Below are positions 1 to 9,172 of a stretch of DNA of 64,000 nt, in pieces. Where the stretch lies: the NCBI GenBank assembly GCA_029245245.1, contig JAQWPT010000022.1:1-64000 (forward strand), given 5' to 3'. The stretch is from Phycisphaerales bacterium (GTDB taxonomy: Bacteria; Planctomycetota; Phycisphaerae; Phycisphaerales; SM1A02). The stretch's first letter is position 1. Each line of letters begins with the position of its first letter. Below the pieces are notes generated by a model. That model worked only from the letters and a program-made list of their open reading frames with translations. It was not told the origin of the DNA and searched no databases. The translations under genes and the position numbers were made by a program.

Positions 1-153
1 GCCTGGGACGAGAAGGCCGGCGCCTGCGAGACGCTCTACATGATTCCCGAGGACGAACGGCTCAACCATACCGTCGAAGTCGTCGGTGGCGTGCTGGAGC
101 CACGGTGCGCCCAGTTGCTCTCATCCTTCTTCGAAGCTCGACGGAATCGCTGA
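1..153 (+). CDS. C-terminal end of an unidentified protein (cut by window edge)
   Basis: Frame 1 is open from the first base to a TGA at 151-153 and encodes 50 residues beginning AWDEKAGACETLYMIPEDER. Third codon positions are strongly G/C, as in neighbouring genes, so this looks like the tail of a real gene that starts before the window. No family was recognised. It converges on truD and the two ends overlap by 33 bases. The alternative is chance open frame opposite the truD tail, but bases 1-120 would then be empty in an otherwise tightly packed region. Confidence 0.5.
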   Translation, partial: AWDEKAGACETLYMIPEDERLNHTVEVVGGVLEPRCAQLLSSFFEARRNR

Positions 154-1305
154 CTCCGTACCCAGCAGTTCACGCAGGACCGTGGTCGCGTACGCGCCCG
201 GTGGCAGTTCGAACTGCACCATGATGCAGCCGCCATGCTCATCCATCTCCGACTGCGCCGAGGGGTGGTTCAACGGCACCGCCAACGGTCGGCGTGTTCC
301 CTTGGATCGCCCCGCATCGACCAGCAGGGAAACGAGTTCCGGATCGAGCTTGTTCGCCACGGCGTGCTCGAAGGCGGCCATGTCGTCGCTCGGCGCCCGC
401 ATGGCTCGGCCCCACATCGGACCGGTCGGAACAAGGATGCCGTTGTCGATGCGGTCACAGGTATCGGGATCCTCCATGTCCTCGGCCTTGAGCAGGAAGG
501 TGCGACGTGTGGCATGACTCCAGACCAGATCGCCAGGCCCCGGACGCGACCAGTCATCCCGCTCGATGCGTGCTTTCAACACTGCGTTGAAAAGTGCAGC
601 CTGCAGGGAATCGTTCCAGAACCGTCGCAGCCGACCCGATATCGCGCGGCAGGCAACCTCGGGAGTCGTGCCGCGTTCGAGGTCCCGTCGAACCCGGGAT
701 TCGAGTCGACCGCTGCGCCCATCGGCAAGGTGACCGGCCACGCCTGACCAGTCTTCCTGCAGCAGCAGTTTCCCGAGAAGGTGGTTGTCGCCACAGCGAC
801 CGAATCGCTGTGGACCGAATGCATTGGGAACACCCCGCTGGGCCAGCGACTGGAGGCGGCTCCAGATCCCGGTGACCTTCAACGGGTCAATGCTCCGCAC
901 CCGGACCACGAACCGGTTCCCATCGAGGTGCCCGCGCCGCAGTTTGTTTCCATGCCGATCGGTCCAGATCACGTCGATGCGGTCATCGTCGATCCGCCGC
1001 TGTTCCTCACCGCCGGGGAGATGGATCGACAGGGTCTGCTCCGTCACCGCCTGCGTATCCTTGATGCCCGCGAATCCGATGTCGCGGGTCCCGACACCCC
1101 ATGCACGAGCCACGGTCGAGATCAGATCGTCGTGCGAGACGCCGTTCTTCCTGATTCGCACGTAGATGTGCTCACCCTCGCCACAGGGCTCGTACATCGG
1201 AATCTCGTAGACGAAAAAATCCTCGGGGCGCTGTTTCACCAGGCCTCCGGCTCCCTCCTCCACGGGTGGTTGCAGCAATGGATCAAATACGGGTGAACTC
1301 ATCAC
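121..1305 (-). CDS. truD: tRNA pseudouridine(13) synthase TruD
   Basis: TruD isomerises U13 to pseudouridine in tRNA(Glu) and acts alone in the cytoplasm. The 394-residue protein carries the family signature GFAGIKDTQAVTEQ near residues 77-90, with the catalytic Asp at about 83 (Asp80 in E. coli), and an N-terminal VKQRPEDFFVYEIP segment typical of the family. The length is normal. The start can be GTG at 1305 or the adjacent ATG at 1302. The gene lies 6 bases after the stop of the bifunctional-nuclease gene on the same strand, so the two are probably one transcript. Its last 33 bases overlap the tail of the convergent gene at the window edge. Confidence 0.93.
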   Translation of the reverse strand: MMSSPVFDPLLQPPVEEGAGGLVKQRPEDFFVYEIPMYEPCGEGEHIYVRIRKNGVSHDDLISTVARAWGVGTRDIGFAGIKDTQAVTEQTLSIHLPGGEEQRRIDDDRIDVIWTDRHGNKLRRGHLDGNRFVVRVRSIDPLKVTGIWSRLQSLAQRGVPNAFGPQRFGRCGDNHLLGKLLLQEDWSGVAGHLADGRSGRLESRVRRDLERGTTPEVACRAISGRLRRFWNDSLQAALFNAVLKARIERDDWSRPGPGDLVWSHATRRTFLLKAEDMEDPDTCDRIDNGILVPTGPMWGRAMRAPSDDMAAFEHAVANKLDPELVSLLVDAGRSKGTRRPLAVPLNHPSAQSEMDEHGGCIMVQFELPPGAYATTVLRELLGTESAIPSSFEEG

Positions 1306-1311
1306 GACAGG

Positions 1312-1767
1312 TCAATCCCAGTCATGCGGTGGTTGGCCTGATTCACCAGGGGGATCCGGGTCCGGGGCCGCATCCTGCTCCATCTCGTTGAGCACCTGCT
1401 CGCTGACGAAGATCGGCACCCCCTCGGCCACGCCCAGGGCGATTGCATCCGAGGGCCGACAGTCGATGTCGATCTCCTGCCCGCCATGATCGATGCACAG
1501 CATGGCGTAGAAAGTGCCCTCGAAGAGCTCGTGAATGATGATGCGGTCGAGCCGGGCGCCCAACTGGGTGATGAGGGTGGACAACAGGTCGTGCGTCTGA
1601 GGTCGTGGGACCTCCACACCCTTGAGACGGCGTTCGATGGCGAATGCCTCCGGCAGGCCGATGACGATCGGGAACGAGCGATCACCATCGAGCTCCTTGA
1701 GCTCGATGACCTGCATATCCGTCATTTCACGGATGAAGATTCTCGCAAGTTCCATCTGGATGGGCAT
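1312..1767 (-). CDS. Bifunctional nuclease family (BFN/DUF151) protein
   Basis: This 151-residue protein matches the BFN domain: an N-terminal strand MELARIFIREM, then FPIVIGLPEAFAIER, and the hallmark DCRPSDAIALGVAEGVPIFV. Members are described as nucleases acting on RNA and DNA or as small conserved proteins of unclear role. The frame extends upstream to 1842, but the family starts at MPIQMELARIF, which has a GAGGA ribosome-binding site just upstream. The C-terminal tail is acidic and Pro-rich (residues about 135-151). It is the first gene of a two-gene unit with truD and is divergent from metK; the gap between them is 240 bases. Confidence 0.85.
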   Translation of the reverse strand: MPIQMELARIFIREMTDMQVIELKELDGDRSFPIVIGLPEAFAIERRLKGVEVPRPQTHDLLSTLITQLGARLDRIIIHELFEGTFYAMLCIDHGGQEIDIDCRPSDAIALGVAEGVPIFVSEQVLNEMEQDAAPDPDPPGESGQPPHDWD

Positions 1768-2007
1768 GGCGTTCCTCGTCTTCGGACCCCACGGTCTGGC
1801 CCTCCCTCTATCCTCCACCCCAGGGAGCCGGCAGGCAAGCATCCGACGTGCTTTTTTCCTGCTTCTACCCGTGGAGCCCCTGCATCCGGCACGTCCTGCG
1901 GTTGAGCAGGCTGTTGGCTGCCATTACCATGCCGGACTCCGTATCCCATGCACCACCCCAGGCTCCACGAGTTCACCAGCCTCCTTTCCCATCTGACGAG
2001 TACCCCC
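1768..2007. other. Divergent intergenic region, nuclease gene / metK
   Basis: These 240 bases separate the divergent BFN gene and metK. They should hold the promoters of both units. Only weak -10-like sequences were seen and no pair was convincing. No SAM riboswitch fold was recognised upstream of metK by eye. Frames crossing this stretch look like out-of-frame extensions, not genes. Confidence 0.5.
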
Positions 2008-3195
2008 ATGTCCAGCCGAAGCCACCACTTCACTTCAGAATCCGTCTCCATGGGCCATCCCGACAAGATGGCGGACCAGATCTCTGATGCCATCCTCGAC
2101 GCAATGCTCAATGAAGATCCCGCCTCCCGGGTCGCCTGCGAAACCATGGTGACCACCGGCATGGCCGTGATCGCCGGCGAAGTGACCTGCAACGGGTACG
2201 TGGACATTCCCAAGGTTGTCCGGGAAACGGTGCGCCGCATCGGCTACATCAACGCGGAGATGGGCTTCGACTCCGAGAGTTGTGCGGTCCTGGTCTCGCT
2301 TGACAAGCAGTCACCGGACATCGCCCAGGGCGTGAACGAGGGTGACGGCCTGCACAAGGAACAGGGCGCCGGTGACCAGGGACTCATGTTCGGCTTCGCC
2401 TGCAACGAAACGGACTCCCTGATGCCGCTCCCCATCGATCTCAGTCACAAACTCGTGGCACGGCACGCGGAGGTCCGCGAGGCCGGCACCATCCCCCACC
2501 TCCGGCCCGACGCCAAGAGCCAGGTCACGGTTCTCTACGAAGGTCGAACCCCCCGCAGCGTCGATACCGTCGTGCTCTCCACTCAGCACGGACCGGAATG
2601 GAATGATCGCCAGGAAGCGCTCCACGCCGAGGTGACCGAACATATCATCAAGCCGGTCCTCGGAGACTGGTGGAACAAGGACATCACCGTCCACGTGAAC
2701 CCCACCGGCAAGTTCGAAGTTGGCGGACCACTTGGTGACTGCGGCCTGACCGGCCGGAAGATCATCGTCGATACCTACGGAGGGCGAGGCCGCCACGGCG
2801 GAGGCGCCTTCTCCGGCAAGGATCCCTCGAAGGTCGATCGATCGGCTGCCTACATGGCCCGGTACATCGCCAAGAACATCGTGGCCGCAGGACTCGCCGA
2901 CGAATGCGAGGTCCAGTTGTCATACGCCATCGGGGTCCCGGAACCGACGTCGGTGCACCTGGACTGCCAGGGTACGGCCACTGTCGATGAAACCAGGTTG
3001 GCCGAGGCGGTCAACAGCGTCTTCAGTCTTACGCCGGCCGGCATCATTTCGAGCCTGGACCTGCTTCGCCCGATCTACTTGAGTACCGCGGCCCACGGAC
3101 ACTTCGGTCGTGAACCCGGCGAGGCTGGCGATGGCACGTTCAGTTGGGAACGAACCGACAAGGTTGATGCCATCAAGGCCGCCGTCGGCGCCTGA
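2008..3195 (+). CDS. metK: S-adenosylmethionine synthetase
   Basis: MetK makes S-adenosylmethionine from ATP and methionine in the cytoplasm. The 395-residue product has the N-terminal GHPDK ATP motif (residues 16-20), the flexible-loop sequence [16 protein letters not shown], and the C-terminal [19 protein letters not shown] motif that binds phosphate and metal. The frame is open from 1948, but homologues begin about 12 residues before GHPDK, which fits the ATG at 2008 ([20 protein letters not shown]). The stop overlaps the start of the next gene by one base (TGATG), so the methyltransferase gene, which uses SAM, is translationally coupled to the gene that makes SAM. Confidence 0.97.
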   Translation: MSSRSHHFTSESVSMGHPDKMADQISDAILDAMLNEDPASRVACETMVTTGMAVIAGEVTCNGYVDIPKVVRETVRRIGYINAEMGFDSESCAVLVSLDKQSPDIAQGVNEGDGLHKEQGAGDQGLMFGFACNETDSLMPLPIDLSHKLVARHAEVREAGTIPHLRPDAKSQVTVLYEGRTPRSVDTVVLSTQHGPEWNDRQEALHAEVTEHIIKPVLGDWWNKDITVHVNPTGKFEVGGPLGDCGLTGRKIIVDTYGGRGRHGGGAFSGKDPSKVDRSAAYMARYIAKNIVAAGLADECEVQLSYAIGVPEPTSVHLDCQGTATVDETRLAEAVNSVFSLTPAGIISSLDLLRPIYLSTAAHGHFGREPGEAGDGTFSWERTDKVDAIKAAVGA

Positions 3196-4520
3196 TGCCC
3201 GACTCGGATGCACCCATGACGGCGACAGCACGCGACGTCGCATGCCGACACCTCGTTGAAATCGCACGCACCTGGCCGGGAATCTTTCCTCGACCCATTC
3301 CCAGCGGTGAGCTGGATGCACGTGATCGCCGACTGGCCGAGGCCATCGTCAACGAGGCACTCGCACGATGGACGACGATCTCCGCGATCGCGGGCCAGGC
3401 TCTCCGCAACCCGTGGGAACGGCTGGATGCAGCAGTCCAGGCCGCCCTGCTCTCGGGCATCGCCCAACTCCTCTTTCTCGACCGGGTGCCGGACCATGCG
3501 GTCGTGGGCGAAACAGTCGAATGGATCAAGCGATCCGGTGGACAGCGCCGCGCGGCAGGACTCGTCAACGCGGTGCTTCGCCGCGTCATCGATCTTCGCG
3601 GCAGACCCATTGAACAGGCCGACGGTCACCGTCGCGACCATGTGCTCCGCAGCAACGGCGGCGGCTGGGAGTTGACCGAGGAGGTGTTCAACGAGGACCC
3701 CCTGCTGGCAATGGCCCAGCAGACCGGCCATGCCCCGTGGTTGCTGGAACACTGGCAGCAATCCATGGGGCGCAAGGATGCATTCAGTACCGCACTGCAC
3801 GGACTGTGCACGCCACCGATCATTCTCCATGGTGCAGGACGGGATGATGACCTGCTCGCCCATGACGTACCCGGGTTCCACCTCCTGAAACCAGATGCAC
3901 GCCTCGAGGATGTTCTGGACCGACACCCGGAAGCCATCGTCCAGGATTCCACCACCGCCCGGGCCATTCCCATGGCCGATGGACTGGAACCTCGGGTGAT
4001 CCTCGATCTTTGCGCGGGGCATGGGACGAAATCCATTCAGCTCGCACGCCGGCACCCTGAGAGCAACGTGCTGGTTTCCGACACCGATGAGCGTCGACTG
4101 GAGGACCTCGAATCTCTCGCGCAGCGTGTCCCCAACATCGAGGCTGTTTCACCCGAGGACGCCCGGCTCCTTCGTGACGAGGTGGAACTCCTCGTCCTGG
4201 ATGTTCCCTGCTCGAATACAGGGGTGCTGCCGAGACGGCGAGAAGCCCGCATTCGCTTTGATGCCGGACGGCTCCAGGATCTTGTCGACCTGCAACGCCA
4301 GATCACAGCCGATGGTCTGGCAACCCTCACCACCAACGCACACATTCTCTACGCGACCTGCAGCCTCGAGCCCCAGGAGAATGAAGAGATGCCGAAATGG
4401 ATCAACAAGTGGCATGGCCATGAACTGGTCCAGGAATCGAGCACCATGCCCGCTGGGCAGCCTGGTGATCCCCCCACGACCTACCGCGATGGTGGCTATG
4501 CCGCCCTCCTGCGGACCTGA
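3195..4520 (+). CDS. RsmB-like rRNA (cytosine-C5) methyltransferase
   Basis: The 441-residue protein has a NusB-like helical domain (about 1-150) followed by a Rossmann methyltransferase domain. SAM-binding motif DLCAGHGTKSIQLARRHP is near residue 270. DVPCSNTGVLPRR and YATCSLEPQENEEM carry the two cysteines used by m5C RNA methyltransferases of the RsmB/Nol1/Nop2 family. The likely target is 16S rRNA C967 or an equivalent base. The ATG at 3195 overlaps the metK stop; ATG at 3216 is an alternative. The middle region (about 150-250) is more divergent than in E. coli RsmB, so the exact rRNA site is inferred. Confidence 0.85.
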   Translation: MPDSDAPMTATARDVACRHLVEIARTWPGIFPRPIPSGELDARDRRLAEAIVNEALARWTTISAIAGQALRNPWERLDAAVQAALLSGIAQLLFLDRVPDHAVVGETVEWIKRSGGQRRAAGLVNAVLRRVIDLRGRPIEQADGHRRDHVLRSNGGGWELTEEVFNEDPLLAMAQQTGHAPWLLEHWQQSMGRKDAFSTALHGLCTPPIILHGAGRDDDLLAHDVPGFHLLKPDARLEDVLDRHPEAIVQDSTTARAIPMADGLEPRVILDLCAGHGTKSIQLARRHPESNVLVSDTDERRLEDLESLAQRVPNIEAVSPEDARLLRDEVELLVLDVPCSNTGVLPRRREARIRFDAGRLQDLVDLQRQITADGLATLTTNAHILYATCSLEPQENEEMPKWINKWHGHELVQESSTMPAGQPGDPPTTYRDGGYAALLRT

Positions 4521-4586
4521 AGGATGGAGTCCTTCCCTTCGAGGCGGCCACTCGATAGACTCCCCCGCTTTCCCGCAGGTTTTCCC

Positions 4587-5048
4587 ATGCTCGAACTCAC
4601 CGATTTCCTGACCCCAGAATGCGTGCTGTACCCACTGAAGGCAGTGGATGCCCGCGGGGCCATCGATGAACTCGTGGCACACCTTGCCGACATCGACCTG
4701 ATCGAGAATCCCACCGCCATCTCCGAAATCGTCTGGAATCGAGAGCAGCAGCGCTCCACCGGCATCGGTGAAGGCATCGCTGTTCCGCATGGAAGATGTG
4801 ATCGCGTCAAGAAGATCGTGGCTGCCATCGGACTGGCCTCGGACCCGATCAACTTCAATGCCGGTGACGGAAAGCCCGTATCACTGATCGTGCTCCTGGT
4901 CTCGCCGACTGAGAACACCTCCGTACACGTGCAGGCACTCGGCGCCATCAGCCGGCGACTCAGCGACGAGCGGGCACGGAATGCCATTCACCAGTCGACC
5001 GACGCCCAGGCCCTGTTCGATCTCCTGTGCAATCAGGCGATCGGCTGA
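4587..5048 (+). CDS. PTS EIIA type-2 / PtsN-like domain protein
   Basis: This 153-residue protein is a single EIIA domain of the fructose/nitrogen-regulatory type. The phosphorylatable His is in GEGIAVPHGR (residue 68), preceded by REQQRSTGIG as in PtsN. Stand-alone domains like this usually regulate rather than transport sugar; no membrane EIIB/EIIC is nearby. The start at 4587 (MLELTDFLTPE) is where family members begin; the frame is open further upstream from 4524, but that stretch has no family match. The gene is 66 bases downstream of the rsmB-like gene. Its stop is immediately adjacent to the stop of the convergent polyferredoxin gene. Confidence 0.85.
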   Translation: MLELTDFLTPECVLYPLKAVDARGAIDELVAHLADIDLIENPTAISEIVWNREQQRSTGIGEGIAVPHGRCDRVKKIVAAIGLASDPINFNAGDGKPVSLIVLLVSPTENTSVHVQALGAISRRLSDERARNAIHQSTDAQALFDLLCNQAIG

Positions 5049-7019
5049 TCACGGCCCGAGTGGCAACTTCAACCGCTCCATGATCGCGTTGGCCCGCTCC
5101 CGCCGGCCGGAGTTCATGTAATGCATCATGGCCTGTCGAAGCACGATGGGACTTGAATCCAGTTGCATGGCCCGCTCGATGGCCATGTCGGCCTCGGCCA
5201 TCTGCTGCTGCATCGCCAACGCCTCGCCCAGCAGCATCCAGGCCTTGCCGTTGGCACCCTGGGACTCCAGGTAGCGGCGCACGTGCTCCGTTCCCTCTTC
5301 CACCTGGTTGCTGCGAACCAGCAACATGGCCAGGCGAAGGCGAGTCTCGTCATCCGCTTCGTCGGACGCCAGGGCACGACGGGCATAGGCCTCCGCCGCC
5401 AGGATGGCACCCTGGCTCACCTGCCATTCCAGCACTCGGATCCGCAACGGCCTCAGGTCTGGATATGCCAGGACCATCGTTTCGACATGGTCCTCCACCG
5501 TGGCCGGCGACACCACCATGTCGTACTCGAGTTCCAATCTTCGAACCCGCAAATGACCGGGAAATCGCTCGATGAGGCCCGGCAGTCGCTCTCCAGCGCC
5601 ATCCATGTCGCCAAGCAGCAGGTACACCTGGATGGCGTCGGCATCGTGGTTCGGATCCGTGGTGATTCCGATGTCACGAGCAAGATTGAATCGAGCCAGG
5701 GACGACTGCGCATGCGCCTGTCCGGACTCCGTGAGCCCGTTGGGACCGACGGAACGCATGGCTCGTGCCGCGGCAAGCGAACCCGCGTGGCCGATCCAGT
5801 TGACCGCACCGGTCTGCACCGTGAATGCCACCAGCAGCAGCGCCACGATGAGAAACACCACGCCGGATGTTCGAAGGCGGCCCTTGAGTTTCATTCGCCA
5901 CCGATGCAGGTGCACGTTGGGACGACTGGCCAACTGCCAGGCCAGGAAGAACAGGTACGTCAGGACCGCCGAGATGCCCATGGCCATCAGCAACGGTATG
6001 GACGCGTAGGCACCCCGGAAACAGAGGAACACGCCGAGGAAGATCGCCGCCAGGGCGATGTCCTCCCAGAGGGTCACATCCCATTTTCTCGGCGTGGGCT
6101 GGGCTCGTGGAGCAGTTCGGGCCGCCGATGCGCCGAATCCGAAGTACAGGGCGTCGTTGGGGCAGGTATCGATGCAGTCCATCGTCTTCATGCAGCCGGC
6201 ATCCGTGACCATTCCGAAGGCGTGCACCTCCTCGTGCACACGAACGTTCGAGGTACAGACCGCCGTGCAGTGGCCACACTGCTGACAGTCGTCCGTCACC
6301 CGGATGCTGCCCGGTGACCAGCGATCCAACGGGGCAAAGAAGCCGCCATAGGGACATCCGTAGGTACAGAATCCCTTGGCACCGAGGAAGTACACGGTGA
6401 CGAACCCGCAGATGAACAGGAAGACGATGCCCACCCACAGGCCGGGAAACGTGGCCCAGAAATCCTTGGTCGTCAGGTGCAGGCCGAGTTCCCAGTGCGC
6501 ATCGGCTCCGGGGAAAAACGGAAGCAGCCGGTGCACCAGCGGCCAGATGAACATGTAGAAGGCGAGGATGAGTGGTGCCCACATCAGCAGTCGCGATCGG
6601 AATGGCTTGGGACGAATCCTGACCTTCCTGAGCATCCACAGGCATGCGTCCTGCAGCAGCACGACGTGGCACCCCCAACCGCAGAACCAGCGACCCATCG
6701 CCAGCGTCGACAGCAGGGCCAGAACGAAGAAGATGAGCCCCGCGTTGATGACGCCGCGCTTGACGAACTCCATGCTCTCGGACGGCTCGATGGGTGTCAC
6801 CGTGGCTCCACCGAACCAGCCGTACTCGCGACCGAGAAGCCAGATGACGACATGCACGATGATCAGGAACTGCACGATGAACAGAACGATGGCACGCCGC
6901 CGCCCCATCCGGGATCGCTTCATCGGAGCGCCCGAAGATCGATCCTGCACAACCGGCAGCGCAATGGTGCCGCCGCCGCTTCCAGAACCCGTCCGTGTCT
7001 TGCCTTGCTTGGCCATCAT
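5049..7019 (-). CDS. NapH/CcoG-like membrane polyferredoxin with C-terminal TPR domain
   Basis: About 656 residues. Membrane helices lie near residues 43-61, 88-106, 145-165, 195-213 and 322-365. Between them are the paired Cys motifs of the NapH/NosR/CcoG family: CGWGC (113-117) and CTYGC (218-222). A ferredoxin stretch follows with CQQCGHCTAVC (245-255) and CMKTMDCIDTC (276-286). The second motif lacks one of the four expected cysteines (Thr279). After residue about 420 come TPR-like helical repeats. Members pass electrons or help mature copper or nitrogen oxide enzymes; the partner is not visible here. The frame extends to a GTG at 7091, but that would run into the terminator hairpin of the upstream gene, so the ATG at 7019 (or 7016) is preferred. 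Confidence 0.82.
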   Translation of the reverse strand: MMAKQGKTRTGSGSGGGTIALPVVQDRSSGAPMKRSRMGRRRAIVLFIVQFLIIVHVVIWLLGREYGWFGGATVTPIEPSESMEFVKRGVINAGLIFFVLALLSTLAMGRWFCGWGCHVVLLQDACLWMLRKVRIRPKPFRSRLLMWAPLILAFYMFIWPLVHRLLPFFPGADAHWELGLHLTTKDFWATFPGLWVGIVFLFICGFVTVYFLGAKGFCTYGCPYGGFFAPLDRWSPGSIRVTDDCQQCGHCTAVCTSNVRVHEEVHAFGMVTDAGCMKTMDCIDTCPNDALYFGFGASAARTAPRAQPTPRKWDVTLWEDIALAAIFLGVFLCFRGAYASIPLLMAMGISAVLTYLFFLAWQLASRPNVHLHRWRMKLKGRLRTSGVVFLIVALLLVAFTVQTGAVNWIGHAGSLAAARAMRSVGPNGLTESGQAHAQSSLARFNLARDIGITTDPNHDADAIQVYLLLGDMDGAGERLPGLIERFPGHLRVRRLELEYDMVVSPATVEDHVETMVLAYPDLRPLRIRVLEWQVSQGAILAAEAYARRALASDEADDETRLRLAMLLVRSNQVEEGTEHVRRYLESQGANGKAWMLLGEALAMQQQMAEADMAIERAMQLDSSPIVLRQAMMHYMNSGRRERANAIMERLKLPLGP

Positions 7020-7087
7020 GTTGATTCCCGCAACAGCATCATTCCGCAGAACCATCGGTCCGTCGAGCCCTGACGTCTGAAAAGGAC

Positions 7088-7115
7088 GCACCGGGCCCTC
7101 GAAAGGGCCCGGTGC
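7088..7115 (-). terminator. Intrinsic terminator of the sigma factor gene
   Basis: On the minus strand there is a perfect 12-bp GC-rich stem (GCACCGGGCCCT / AGGGCCCGGTGC) closed by a TTCG tetraloop and followed by GTCCTTTTC. It begins 25 bases after the sigma factor stop and separates that gene from the polyferredoxin gene. The UUCG loop is an unusually stable tetraloop. Confidence 0.75.
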
Positions 7116-7140
7116 GGGGAATTTTCTGATTCAAGGGGGA

Positions 7141-8169
7141 TCAGTTGGGCGAGATTCGCCAGGAGCCATTCTCGATCTCCTCACGCTCACTGCGAGGCAG
7201 GCATCGAGTCTCCACCGCTTGCCTGAGTTTCAGCAGCGCACGGTTCTGGATCTGGCGGACACGCTCCTTGGTCAGGCCGATGATTTTTCCGACCTGGGCG
7301 AGTGTCAGTGGCTTGCCGTTTCGACCGGCATCGAAGCCGAAGCGATGATGCAGGATCTCCTGCTCGATGTCGGTCAGGTCGGCAGCATTCTCAAGCACGA
7401 TCTGCTTGACCTCGTCGGCCTGTTCCTTCTGATCCTGCTGCCGGCGTTCCTCCGGATAGTTGCTCGATTCAAGCGATGGATCGAACCCCGTCGGGAAACG
7501 CTGCCGGTAGCGAGTCGACTTCATGCCCTGTCGGGAGAATGACTTGAGGATGGCCCGGCAGGCGTAGGTGGAGAACTTGAACCCACGCGATGCATCGAAC
7601 TTGTCGACGGCACGCAACAGGGCCATGTTGCCCTCGCTGATCTGGTCGCCGAAATCGACGTCCTTGAGCCTCACTCGCTTGGCCATGGCCAGTACGAGCG
7701 CAAGGTTCGTCTCGGCGATCTGGTCACGCAACTTCCTGGAGCAGCGGTACCAGCTGATGAGGTCACTGGTCTGCTTCGGTGTCGGCGTGCGATGGCCAAT
7801 GCGTTCCTGGAGTTTGGACACCTGGAACCGCGCGTAGTTGTACTGCAGGAAGATGATCTGTTCCTGGGCCCCGGTCAGCACCACGCTGCTGCGTGTCGAG
7901 GTTCCCTCGGGCCGTTTCCCGATCACGTCGTCGATGAGCGGGCGATACCAGCTGGTATCCGGCAGGGGCACGTCGTCCGCCCTGTCGTAGATCCGGCGCC
8001 GGGCATCCCGGGCATGGAATGCCTCGTCGTCGACGAAGTCCATCGGCGAATCTAGGATCGTCCTTGCCAGGGCGGCGTCGGCGCGGCTGGTTCGGGTGGG
8101 CCTGGATCGCAGGGGAGTACGCTCCTGCGATCGGTTGGTTTCGGCATTCCTTCGTCGGACGGCACTCAT
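7141..8169 (-). CDS. RNA polymerase sigma-70 family factor (regions 2 and 4)
   Basis: The 342-residue protein has a basic, low-complexity N-terminus (1-35). Region 2 follows, with ETNLALVLAMAKRV and ISEGNMALLRAVDKFD and the -10-binding segment KFSTYACRAILKSFSR. Near the C-terminus is a clear region 4 helix-turn-helix, LTLAQVGKIIGLTKERVRQIQNRALLKLRQ. Between them a Gln/Glu-rich linker replaces the usual region 3. It is therefore an RpoD-like alternative sigma rather than the housekeeping factor or a short ECF factor. It stands alone, with no anti-sigma beside it. A strong terminator follows it. Confidence 0.88.
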   Translation of the reverse strand: MSAVRRRNAETNRSQERTPLRSRPTRTSRADAALARTILDSPMDFVDDEAFHARDARRRIYDRADDVPLPDTSWYRPLIDDVIGKRPEGTSTRSSVVLTGAQEQIIFLQYNYARFQVSKLQERIGHRTPTPKQTSDLISWYRCSRKLRDQIAETNLALVLAMAKRVRLKDVDFGDQISEGNMALLRAVDKFDASRGFKFSTYACRAILKSFSRQGMKSTRYRQRFPTGFDPSLESSNYPEERRQQDQKEQADEVKQIVLENAADLTDIEQEILHHRFGFDAGRNGKPLTLAQVGKIIGLTKERVRQIQNRALLKLRQAVETRCLPRSEREEIENGSWRISPN

Positions 8170-8522
8170 GTTGGAGGAGGCCTTTCTTCCGGACCCCTGG
8201 GTTTCATGACCTGGATGGCATCCAGACCATGAGCCTCGGAACCTGCGATGGTGATTTCACGGTGAAATCACCACGAGCGGCTGTTTCTCGCACCTGCAGT
8301 ACGAGCCAAGATCCCCGTCCCAGCCCGGTTTGCCGGGACATCCCACTAACAAGACGAATCCCACGGCGGAATGTTCGTCCAAGGAGCGGAAAAAGAGGCA
8401 GAAGTTGTGAATTCAGAAGGAATTACCCCTCTTGATCGCTCCACAGCCACCATCATCACCGCTCCCGGCGAAATGGCCTTGGGAGCAGCCAAATGGCAGT
8501 GCTGGCAGGCGTTGATCGCCTC
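8170..8522. other. Intergenic region, sigma factor gene / ndk
   Basis: These 353 bases lie upstream of the sigma gene and downstream of ndk, both on the minus strand. They should contain the sigma promoter, but no convincing -35/-10 pair was found. A hairpin (8461-8486) lies near the ndk end. A 60-codon plus-strand frame at 8371-8553 lacks a spaced ribosome-binding site and runs into ndk; it was not accepted. Confidence 0.5.
8461..8486 (-). terminator. Possible terminator hairpin after ndk
   Basis: On the minus strand GCTCCC-AA-GGC, loop CATTTC, GCC-GGGAGC forms a 9-bp stem with a two-base bulge, 36 bases after the ndk stop. No U-tract follows, so termination by this hairpin alone is uncertain. 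Confidence 0.3.
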
Positions 8523-8993
8523 TTATTCCGGGGTGGACCCGGAACAATCGTAGATCCAGCCTTGCTGGGCTCGATCCCAGTCCAAGAGTTCCCCGTCACT
8601 GAAGAACAGGCCGCATTCCGTCTTCGCAGCTTCTGGGCTGTCAGAGCCATGGATCAGGTTGAAGCTGTTGGAGACCCCGAAGTCACCACGAATGGTGCCA
8701 GGATCAGCCTTGGAACCGAAGGTGGCTCCCATCATGGATCGGCAGATGGTGATCGCTCCAATGCCACGGAGGCCAAGGACCAGCACCGGCGATGAGGTCA
8801 TGAACCGCACCAGACCCTCGTAGAAGGGCTTGCCCTCGTGGGCCGCATAGTGCTTCTGGGCGAGTTCGGGGCTGATGAGCATCATCTTGGCCCCCACGAC
8901 CTGGAGACCCTTCTCCTCAAAGCGGGTCATGATGCGGCCCATCAGACCGCGTTGGACGGCGTCGGGCTTGAGGATGATCAAGGTAGTTTCCAT
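8523..8993 (-). CDS. ndk: Nucleoside diphosphate kinase
   Basis: Ndk transfers the gamma phosphate between nucleoside triphosphates and diphosphates through a phosphohistidine. The 156-residue product starts METTLIILKPDAVQRG and has the active-site sequence FNLIHGSDSPEAAKTE with His115. The conserved MMGAT and PGTIRGDFG segments are also present. The frame is open upstream to 9218, but the kinase begins at 8993, where AGGAG lies upstream. At 156 residues it is slightly longer than the usual 140-150 because of a C-terminal extension. It is divergent from the topo VI operon. Confidence 0.96.
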   Translation of the reverse strand: METTLIILKPDAVQRGLMGRIMTRFEEKGLQVVGAKMMLISPELAQKHYAAHEGKPFYEGLVRFMTSSPVLVLGLRGIGAITICRSMMGATFGSKADPGTIRGDFGVSNSFNLIHGSDSPEAAKTECGLFFSDGELLDWDRAQQGWIYDCSGSTPE

Positions 8994-9172
8994 GGGATCT
9001 GGCTCCTGTTGCAGGTCGGGAAGGATACCGACCCACCGGCTTGGACGCCACCCCCCCCCGCTGACGGGCCCGCTTTCACTTGTGCCCGGGACTTGAGCAT
9101 GCCGATCCTTCCAAAGAGCACCAGCCTGCTTCATGCACGCTATCGTGTGTTCCACACGGACGTTCCCACCCG

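Noticed and set aside
1948-2010. SAM riboswitch upstream of metK
   Set aside because: No kink-turn or SAM-aptamer core was recognisable by eye in the 240-base gap.
8371-8553. 60-codon plus-strand frame between the sigma gene and ndk
   Set aside because: No spaced ribosome-binding site, runs into ndk, no recognisable family.
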